Source: CAVSWN01 sp046728115
GTDB taxonomy: Bacteria; Acidobacteriota; Vicinamibacteria; Vicinamibacterales; CAVVIG01
Assembly (NCBI GenBank): GCA_046728115.1
Contig: JBKPDW010000125.1
Location: forward strand, 1 to 9,793
Direction: 5' to 3'
Length of the DNA: 9,793 nt
In this document: positions 1 through 5,480 of the stretch, in pieces
How the letters are laid out: each line of letters opens with the position of its first letter
How positions within the stretch are numbered: the stretch's first letter is position 1
Notes under the pieces: model-generated
The model's input: only the letters and a program-made list of their open reading frames with translations
The model's database searches: none
Told to the model about the DNA's origin: nothing
Translations under genes and position numbers: made by a program

Positions 1-87
1 ATCCCCGACCCCGCGCCGGTCCCCAAACCCCGTCCCAATCCTCGGCCCGTTCCTCGATCCCGTCGTAACAGCGAGTCCCTGAACTGA
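1..87 (+). CDS. Possible C-terminal proline-rich tail of an upstream protein (partial)
   Basis: Frame 1 is open from the window edge to a TGA at 85-87 and gives 28 residues. In the first twenty, proline falls at almost every second position (X-Pro dipeptides with Asp, Ala, Val, Lys, Arg, Asn), followed by a basic RSRR stretch and a polar end. The DNA has a loose 12-bp period through positions 1-60 (a CC-rich unit ending in CCC or TCC), as expected for codons alternating CCN with a variable codon. Extended X-Pro tails of this sort occur on envelope proteins, where they act as stiff spacers, but nothing here identifies the protein. It could be an outer-membrane factor of the downstream exporter, but that is speculation. 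The alternative is a noncoding C-rich repeat that happens to be open in this frame. Confidence 0.4.
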   Translation: MPDPAPVPKPRPNPRPVPRSRRNSESLN

Positions 88-130
88 GACTGAGCCGTCC
101 CACAACCGGACACTTTTTCGAGGCTGTTAC
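65..130. promoter_or_regulatory. Paired inverted half-sites, possible upstream activator sites
   Basis: GTAACAGC at 65-72 and its exact reverse complement GCTGTTAC at 123-130 lie 58 bp apart centre to centre. Relative to the transcription start predicted from the sigma-54 element (about 215), their centres are near -146 and -88. This is the distance range where NtrC-type activators usually bind before looping to the polymerase. The core GTTAC recurs at 179-183 and 229-233. The first half-site overlaps the possible upstream coding tail. Eight-base arms at this distance can arise by chance, so assignment as binding sites for the activator at 5473-6987 is inference. Confidence 0.35.
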
Positions 131-175
131 ATGCCGTTGCAGTCTGATAAGTACTTGACTTAGAATAACTTGTCG

Positions 176-235
176 TTCGTTACTCGCGTGGCCCCCGATT
201 TGCGGTCGCTGAGGGCTTGATCGTTTTCGTTACTC
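176..235 (+). repeat. 10-bp direct repeat flanking the promoter
   Basis: TTCGTTACTC occurs at 176-185 and again at 226-235, exactly 50 bp start to start. The first copy is just upstream of the -24 element and the second lies in the predicted 5' leader. The spacing is close to five helical turns, so both copies would face the same side of the DNA. This could be an operator pair for a repressor or activator, or a duplication remnant. Confidence 0.5.
189..204 (+). promoter_or_regulatory. Sigma-54 (-24/-12) promoter of the exporter operon
   Basis: The 16-base element starts TGGCCCC and, after a 4-base spacer, continues TTGCG. It matches the RpoN consensus TGGCACG-N4-TTGCW at both invariant dinucleotides: GG at 190-191 and GC at 202-203, with the required 12-base offset. 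The full TGGC and TTGC blocks are also present. Transcription would start near 215, giving a leader of about 45 nt before the ATG at 260. The NtrC-type activator at 5473-6987 supplies the factor such promoters require, which strongly supports the call and suggests autoregulation. Confidence 0.78.
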
Positions 236-239
236 ATTC

Positions 240-251
240 CGTCTAAAGACG
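240..251 (+). other. Small leader hairpin before the adaptor start
   Basis: CGTCTAAAGACG can fold as a 4-bp stem with a TAAA loop (or 5 bp with AA) in the predicted 5' leader, ending 8 nt before the ATG at 260. The purine run AAAGACGAAA here is the only Shine-Dalgarno-like sequence ahead of the adaptor, so the fold could partly mask ribosome entry. It is short and may be incidental. Confidence 0.25.
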
Positions 252-259
252 AAACAACC

Positions 260-1513
260 ATGGATATTGCCCGTCCGTCCAATGCCAGAAAGAAGCGGAT
301 CCGCAACGCGATCTACATCGTTGTCGGGTTGCTCGCGGTCGGAGCCGTCAGCGTCGCGCTGAGCCGTTTGAAACCAGCGGCGCCAACGGTGGAACGGGCG
401 GTTGTCTGGCCCGACACGGTCAAGCGAGGCCCGATGGTCCGGCAGGTTCGGGGGCTGGGCACACTGACGCCTGAAGACATCCGATGGATCCCGGCCACGA
501 CGCAAGGACGCGTGGAGCGCATCATCCTCCGGCCAGGCACACAGGTGAAGGCCGATAGCGTGATTCTGGAGCTCTCCAATCCGCAGCTCGAGCAGCAGCT
601 ACAGGACGCCGAGTTCAAGCTTCAGGCCGCGGAAGCGGCCTTGTCGAATTTGAAGGTGCAGTTGCAAAACGACCTGCTTCAGACGCGCGCGACCGCCGCG
701 AACGTCGAGGCGGACTACAACAAAGCGCGGATGCAGGCGCAGATGAACGAGGCACTCGCCAAGGATCAGCTCGTCTCGGAACTCGTGCTGCGGCAGTCCA
801 AAGTGGATGCCGAGTCGCTGGGCGTGCGGAACCAGATCGCGCAGGATCAGCTGGCGAGCAAGGCCGACTCAACCCGGGCGCAATTGGCGGTGCAGCAATC
901 GGCGGTGGATCAAGCGCGGGCCCTTCTCGCTCTCACCCGTCAGCAGCGCGACGAGTTGAAGGTTCGCGCCGGGCTCGAAGGGACGCTGCAACTCGTGCCG
1001 GTGGAAGTCGGCCAGCAGGTCGCGCCCGGCACCAACCTGGCCCGCGTGGCCAATCCAAGCCGGCTGAAGGCGGAAATCAAGATCGCGGAAACGCAGGCGA
1101 AGGACATCCAGATCGGCCAGAAGGCCGAGGTAGACACGCGCAACGGGATCGTGGGCGGCCTCGTGGCGCGGATCGATCCGTCGGTCCAGAACGGCACGCG
1201 AACCGTCGACGTGACGCTGACCGGCGAACTGCCAAAAGGCGCGGTTCCCGATCTGAGCGTCGACGGCACCATCGAGCTCGAGCGACTGAACGACGTGCTG
1301 TACACTGGCCGTCCGGCGTTTGGTCAGGAACAGAGCGTCGTCGGACTGTTCAAGATCCAGGGTGATGGCATCACCGCCGAACGGGTCCAGGTCAAGCTGG
1401 GTAAGAGCTCGGTGAATACAGTCGAAGTGCTGTCAGGTCTCAAGGTCGGCGATCAGGTGATCCTTTCCGATATGTCGGCGTACGACGCGTACGATCGCAT
1501 TCGCTTGAAGTAG
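260..1513 (+). CDS. Periplasmic adaptor subunit of a MacAB-like efflux exporter (HlyD/MacA family)
   Basis: This 417-residue protein should link the inner-membrane ABC transporter to an outer-membrane channel. Residues 1-15 are basic and cytoplasmic. Residues 16-36 form one hydrophobic membrane anchor with no lipobox cysteine. The first half of the biotinyl-lipoyl domain is at about 80-106 (GRVERIILRPGTQVKADS). A long Gln/Ala-rich helical hairpin covers about 107-232, followed by the second lipoyl half at about 238-264 (VEVGQQVAPGTNLARV). A beta-barrel spans about 268-340 and a membrane-proximal domain runs to the C-terminus. This order and length are standard for MacA/HlyD adaptors. The ATG at 260 is chosen because the positively charged anchor follows directly. 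It is the first gene behind the sigma-54 promoter and 44 nt upstream of an ATPase. The substrate cannot be read from the sequence. Confidence 0.93.
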   Translation: MDIARPSNARKKRIRNAIYIVVGLLAVGAVSVALSRLKPAAPTVERAVVWPDTVKRGPMVRQVRGLGTLTPEDIRWIPATTQGRVERIILRPGTQVKADSVILELSNPQLEQQLQDAEFKLQAAEAALSNLKVQLQNDLLQTRATAANVEADYNKARMQAQMNEALAKDQLVSELVLRQSKVDAESLGVRNQIAQDQLASKADSTRAQLAVQQSAVDQARALLALTRQQRDELKVRAGLEGTLQLVPVEVGQQVAPGTNLARVANPSRLKAEIKIAETQAKDIQIGQKAEVDTRNGIVGGLVARIDPSVQNGTRTVDVTLTGELPKGAVPDLSVDGTIELERLNDVLYTGRPAFGQEQSVVGLFKIQGDGITAERVQVKLGKSSVNTVEVLSGLKVGDQVILSDMSAYDAYDRIRLK

Positions 1514-1535
1514 CGCGGTCCCTTTCAGGGCCGCG
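1514..1535 (+). terminator. Hairpin in the adaptor-ATPase gap (attenuator or mRNA-stability element)
   Basis: Directly after the TAG stop, 1514-1523 pairs with 1527-1535: CGCGG/CCGCG and CCCT/AGGG, with one bulged T at 1519 and a TTC loop. The stem is strongly GC-rich but no T-run follows, so it is not a standard intrinsic terminator. In a co-directional operon it could lower read-through or protect the adaptor 3' end, making more adaptor than ATPase. Confidence 0.45.
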
Positions 1536-1557
1536 GACATTTCGCCCAGGAGAAGCT

Positions 1558-2268
1558 ATGGTGGAAAACGGACAGCCACTGATCAAGCTCGATGGCGTCA
1601 CGAAAGTGTTCTTCACCGACGAAGTCGAGACGCACGCCTTGTCGGGCGTTCATATGGTGATCGGCAAAGGCGAGTACGTCTCGATCGCCGGGCCGTCGGG
1701 CTGCGGCAAGTCAACGCTGCTGTCCATCCTGGGTCTGCTCGATTCGCCGACCGAGGGTCAGTATCTCCTCAACAACCGGCCGGTTGCCGAACTCGCCGCG
1801 TCGGAGCGTGCCCGGGTTCGTAATCGCGAGATCGGGTTCATCTTTCAGAGCTTCAACCTGATTGGCGATCTGACGGTCTTCGAGAACGTCGAGCTGCCGC
1901 TCACGTACCGCGGCATGAAGTCGGCCGAGCGCAGGCAACGCGTGGAAGCCTCGCTCGAACGGGTCGGGATGGCGCATCGCGCGAAGCACCTGCCGAGCCA
2001 GCTTTCCGGCGGCCAGCAGCAGCGCGTCGCGGTGGCGCGTGCCGTCGCTGGCGAGCCGCTCATTCTTCTCGCGGACGAGCCGACGGGCAACCTGGATTCA
2101 CGCAGCGGCGAAGCCGTGATGGATCTCCTGCACGAGCTGCATAAGACCGGCGCGACGATCTGCATGGTGACCCACGACCCGCGTTATGCGCGTCACGCCG
2201 AACGCAGCATCCACCTCTTCGATGGCCGCGTCGTCGAGGAGCGGATGGAGATGGCAGTTACGGAGTGA
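1558..2268 (+). CDS. ABC transporter ATP-binding protein, MacB/LolD type
   Basis: This 236-residue cytoplasmic ATPase powers the exporter. All nucleotide-binding motifs are intact: Walker A GPSGCGKS at 45-52, Q-loop FQS at 96-98, signature LSGGQQQR at 149-156, Walker B LILLADE at 168-174, D-loop GNLD at 177-180 and switch histidine H206 in VTHD. Length and motif spelling place it with the MacB/LolD/FtsE-like group that partners FtsX-type permeases. AGGAGA at 1548-1553 is a clear ribosome-binding site and supports the ATG at 1558. It follows the adaptor by 44 nt and precedes the permease by 132 nt. Its sequence differs clearly from the second ATPase at 4812-5480, so the two may form a heterodimer, or one may serve a different permease. 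Confidence 0.95.
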   Translation: MVENGQPLIKLDGVTKVFFTDEVETHALSGVHMVIGKGEYVSIAGPSGCGKSTLLSILGLLDSPTEGQYLLNNRPVAELAASERARVRNREIGFIFQSFNLIGDLTVFENVELPLTYRGMKSAERRQRVEASLERVGMAHRAKHLPSQLSGGQQQRVAVARAVAGEPLILLADEPTGNLDSRSGEAVMDLLHELHKTGATICMVTHDPRYARHAERSIHLFDGRVVEERMEMAVTE

Positions 2269-2277
2269 GAGTCTTTC

Positions 2278-2379
2278 AAGTCTGAAGTCTGAAGTCTGAA
2301 GTCTGAAGTTTGAAAGTCAGAAGGATGAGGGTGTTCGTTTCGCCGCTTTTCGTCCGGTTTACTTGTTATTTCTGACTTT
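2278..2379. repeat. Heptamer tandem repeat with inverted copy (AAGTCTG family)
   Basis: Four perfect copies of AAGTCTG at 2278-2305 and a fifth with one change (AAGTTTG, 2306-2312) lead into AAAGTCAGAA at 2313-2322. The exact reverse complement TTCTGACTTT lies at 2370-2379, and a further inverted unit (GACTTC) follows at 2380-2385. The two sides could pair as a 10-bp stem enclosing 47 nt. The repeat fills most of the 132-bp gap between ATPase 1 and the permease, otherwise a likely tight junction. No ORF or transposase is associated. It resembles a small non-autonomous repeat element or a slippage-grown array. Confidence 0.8.
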
Positions 2380-2400
2380 GACTTCGGACGTTTCCATCTG

Positions 2401-4809
2401 ATGGTCACCGATCTCCGGCAGGCCTTCCGCACCCTCACCACGTCCAAAGGGTTCAGCGCGCTCGTGATCGGCGTTCTGGCCGTGGGGATCGGGGCGAACG
2501 CGGCCATCTTCAGCGTCGTCAACGGCGTGCTGTTGAAGCCGCTGCCCTTCACGGACAGCGCGCGGCTCGTGGCGGTGCTCGATGTGCTGCGGGGCGAAGA
2601 ACAACCGGATTGCGCGTTTCCCGATTACCTCGACTGGCGGGCGCAAAGCAAGACCATGGATGGCATGGCCGCCTACGTGGGCACCGGCGCAACGATGACC
2701 GGTCAGGGCGAGGCCACGAGCCTGCAGGTGGCCACTGCGACCTCCGACCTCTTCGCGCTGCTCGGTCCGCGACCGCTTGCCGGGCGCACGTTGACGAGCA
2801 CGGACGATCGGAAGGATGCAGAACCGGTTGTCGTGATCAGCGAGGCGACGTGGGAGCATCGATTCGGACGCCGTCCCTCGATTGTCGGCGAATCGATCCG
2901 GCTTGACGGCAAGCCGTTCACCATCGTGGGCGTCATGCCGCGGGCGTTTCAGTTTCCATTCCAGGCGGAGCCCGTGGAAGCCTGGTTGCCGATTGGCGCG
3001 GTCTCGCTGATATCGCAGTGGATGGAGCAGCGAGGGGCGCATTTCATCCACGTGCTCGGCCATCTCGCTCCGGGCGTGTCGCTGGAGCAGGCGAACGCGG
3101 AGCTGCAAACGATCTCATCGAGACTTGCCGCGACCTATCCCAAGACGAACACGAATCGAGTGGCGCGTGCGGTTCCGCTGCAGGACGTGATCGTCCGCGA
3201 TTTCCGTCTGGGCTTGATCGTGCTGCTCGGAGCCGTCGGCGCGCTGCTGCTCGTCGCCTGCGCGAACGTGGCGAACCTGTTGCTGGCGAGGAGCACGGCG
3301 CGCCAGCGGGAAATGGCAATCCGGGCTGCGATGGGTGCGCCGCGCGGGCGACTGATTGGGCAGTTGCTGGCGGAGAGCGTCATCCTCGCTCTTGCCGGCG
3401 GCGCCCTCGGCGCTGCGGTGGCCACATGGGCCGTGCCACTGCTGGTTGCCGCGAGTCCGGTCGAGATCCCGCGGCTGCGCGACGTGACGATCGACCGCGG
3501 CGTGCTGGCCTTCACCGCTTTGATCTCGATGGTCACCGGCGTTCTTTTTGGCTTGGCGCCCGCGCTCCTCTCGTCGCGCGCCAACGCCGGCGATACGCTG
3601 AGGGACGCGGGGAGAGCATCGAGCGGCGGGCGCTCGACCCGCACCCGCCAAATCCTCGTCGTCGCCGAGCTAGCGCTTTCGCTCGTGCTGCTCGTCAGTG
3701 CGGGGCTGCTGATGCGGAGCCTTGCGGCGCTGCAGCGCGTCGATCCGGGTTTCATCGTCGATCACGCGGTGACAACGGAACTCTCGTTGCCGACCCCGCG
3801 GTACCCGGATCCGGCGGCGATGCGGGCATTTTACCGCCGGCTCGTCGACGAGCTGAAGGCACTGCCAGGCGCATCTGCGGGCGCGATCTCGACGACGTTG
3901 CCGCTCAGCGGCAACGACCTGGGCATCGGGTTCACGGTCGAAGGACGACCGCAACCGCCCGGCACGCGGACGTCAGCGACGTACTTTGCCGTCAGCCCGA
4001 GCTACTTCAGCGCGATGGGCATCCGCCTCGTCAGAGGACGGCAGTTCTCCGACCGCGACGATCAGCAGAGTCCGAACGTCATCGTCATCAGCGAAACATT
4101 CGCGCGGCACTTCTGGCCCAACGAGGATCCGATCGGCAAGCGCGTGACGATTGGCTACAACAACACGGGACCGCGGGAAATCGTGGGCGTTGTCGGCGAC
4201 GTCAAGAACAGCGAACTCCAGGAACTGCCGCACTCGGAGATGTACACGCCGTTCCTGCAGACGCCCTGGCCGTTCCTCGCCGTCGTCGTACGCACGAACG
4301 GCGATCCCGCGATCGTCTCTGGCTCGCTGCGCGCTGCGCTGACCCGCCTCGATCCCGAGCAGGCCGTCGGCAAGACCAAGACGATCACCGAGTACGTGGC
4401 CGGCGCCGTCGCGACGCCGCGCTTCACGGCCTCGTTGATCGGGATATTTGCGACGGTCTCGCTGCTGCTGGCCGGCTTCGGTCTGTTCTCGGTGATGGCC
4501 TATTCGGTGGCGCTGCGGCGGCGTGAATTCGGCATTCGGATGGCACTCGGCGCCAGGGCCGCCGATGTGCGAGAGATGGTCGTTTCGCAGGCGCTGCGAC
4601 TTGGCGTCATCGGTCTCGTCATCGGCCTGGCCGGCGCCGTTGCCGCGTCCCGCCTGCTGTCGACTCTTCTCTTCGGCGTGAGTCCGAACGATCCCGCGAC
4701 GTTCGCTGGCGTCTCGGCTTCGCTCGCCGCCGTCCTGTTACTGGCGGCGTACGTTCCGGCGAGACGGGCCACCCGCGTGGATCCAACCGTTGCGCTCAGG
4801 ACCGACTAA
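2401..4809 (+). CDS. ADOP-family (duplicated MacB/FtsX) ABC transporter permease
   Basis: The 802 residues form two head-to-tail copies of a MacB-like permease. The first copy has a transmembrane helix at about 20-43 (the family hallmark GIGANAAIFSVVNGVLL-KPLPF at 30-50), a periplasmic MacB core domain at about 50-260, and an FtsX block with three helices at about 270-390. The second copy starts with a helix at about 418-438, has a second periplasmic domain at about 440-660, and ends with a three-helix FtsX block from about 675, closing with the family-typical PARRATRVDP. The ATG at 2401 matches the usual DLR-A-R-L start of the family. No in-frame ATG, GTG or TTG lies between it and the TGA at 2326-2328. 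No good Shine-Dalgarno is visible. The protein probably transmits ATPase motion to the periplasm (mechanotransmission) rather than forming a pore. It is flanked by two ATPases and an adaptor, unlike typical orphan members. Confidence 0.93.
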   Translation: MVTDLRQAFRTLTTSKGFSALVIGVLAVGIGANAAIFSVVNGVLLKPLPFTDSARLVAVLDVLRGEEQPDCAFPDYLDWRAQSKTMDGMAAYVGTGATMTGQGEATSLQVATATSDLFALLGPRPLAGRTLTSTDDRKDAEPVVVISEATWEHRFGRRPSIVGESIRLDGKPFTIVGVMPRAFQFPFQAEPVEAWLPIGAVSLISQWMEQRGAHFIHVLGHLAPGVSLEQANAELQTISSRLAATYPKTNTNRVARAVPLQDVIVRDFRLGLIVLLGAVGALLLVACANVANLLLARSTARQREMAIRAAMGAPRGRLIGQLLAESVILALAGGALGAAVATWAVPLLVAASPVEIPRLRDVTIDRGVLAFTALISMVTGVLFGLAPALLSSRANAGDTLRDAGRASSGGRSTRTRQILVVAELALSLVLLVSAGLLMRSLAALQRVDPGFIVDHAVTTELSLPTPRYPDPAAMRAFYRRLVDELKALPGASAGAISTTLPLSGNDLGIGFTVEGRPQPPGTRTSATYFAVSPSYFSAMGIRLVRGRQFSDRDDQQSPNVIVISETFARHFWPNEDPIGKRVTIGYNNTGPREIVGVVGDVKNSELQELPHSEMYTPFLQTPWPFLAVVVRTNGDPAIVSGSLRAALTRLDPEQAVGKTKTITEYVAGAVATPRFTASLIGIFATVSLLLAGFGLFSVMAYSVALRRREFGIRMALGARAADVREMVVSQALRLGVIGLVIGLAGAVAASRLLSTLLFGVSPNDPATFAGVSASLAAVLLLAAYVPARRATRVDPTVALRTD

Positions 4810-4811
4810 TC

Positions 4812-5480
4812 ATGCTGATCTCGCTTCGCACGCTCGAAAAATCCTATCCCCTCGGCGTGGGACGCACTTACGTTCTCCGTCGCGTGAATGTCGATATCAA
4901 GGAAGGCGAGTTCGTGTCGATCATGGGGCCCTCAGGCGCCGGGAAGTCGACACTGCTCCACATCCTCGGGATGCACGACAGCGCCTGGTCGGGGGAGTAC
5001 TACTTCATGGACCAGCCGGTCCACCGTTTGAACCCCAAACAGCGCTCCGAGCTTCACAAGAAACACATCGGGTTCGTCTTTCAAAGCTATCACCTGCTCG
5101 ACAACCTGACCGTGTACGAGAATCTCGAAATTCCGCTCTCGTATCGAAACGTGAGTCGGAAGGATCGGCAGAGTATGGTGGCCGACATCCTCGATCGCTT
5201 CCAGATCGTCGGCAAGAAGGATCTCTATCCCAATCAACTCTCGGGCGGACAGCAGCAGTTGGTCGGCGTCGCGCGCGCCGTGATCGCCAATCCGCAGGTG
5301 ATTCTGGCGGACGAGCCGACCGGCAATCTCCATACTGCCCAGGGCAAGGAAATCATGGAGCTGTTTCGCTCACTCAACGACGCTGGCGCCACCATCGTGC
5401 AGGTGACGCATTCCGAAGTGAACGCCTCCTATGGCACTCGAATCATCCAATTGAGAGACGGGTGGGTCGTCGATGATTAA
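4812..5480 (+). CDS. Second ABC transporter ATP-binding protein, MacB type with altered D-loop
   Basis: This is a 222-residue ATPase. Motifs: Walker A GPSGAGKS at 39-46, Q-loop FQS at 90-92, signature LSGGQQQ at 143-149, Walker B VILADE at 163-168 and switch histidine H200 in QVTHSE. Two positions depart from consensus. The residue after LSGGQQQ is Leu (L150) instead of the usual Arg, and the D-loop reads GNLH (H174) instead of GNLD. The catalytic Glu and switch His are kept, so it is probably still active, perhaps as the asymmetric partner of ATPase 1. It starts 2 nt after the permease stop, with CAGGA at 4797-4801 as ribosome site, and its end overlaps the next gene by 8 nt. Tight packing on both sides suggests this ATPase, rather than the first, is the permease's closest translational partner. 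Confidence 0.94.
   Translation: MLISLRTLEKSYPLGVGRTYVLRRVNVDIKEGEFVSIMGPSGAGKSTLLHILGMHDSAWSGEYYFMDQPVHRLNPKQRSELHKKHIGFVFQSYHLLDNLTVYENLEIPLSYRNVSRKDRQSMVADILDRFQIVGKKDLYPNQLSGGQQQLVGVARAVIANPQVILADEPTGNLHTAQGKEIMELFRSLNDAGATIVQVTHSEVNASYGTRIIQLRDGWVVDD

Noticed and set aside
155..183. Sigma-70 promoter with TTGACT at 155-160 as -35
   Set aside because: At 17-bp spacing the -10 would read CGTTAC, a poor match. The alternative TAGAAT (161-166) has only TTGCAG as -35. The sigma-54 element is far better.
2278..2312. CRISPR array
   Set aside because: The 7-bp units are contiguous without spacers and there are no cas genes.
2359..3108. 249-codon open frame on the minus strand
   Set aside because: It overlaps the permease start and the repeat, has no recognisable motif and shows antisense-type composition.
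3018..4526. Long open frame of 502 codons on the plus strand inside the permease
   Set aside because: Its product is Arg/Ala/Gly-rich low-complexity sequence typical of a shifted frame in GC-rich DNA. The permease frame has clear domains over the whole range.
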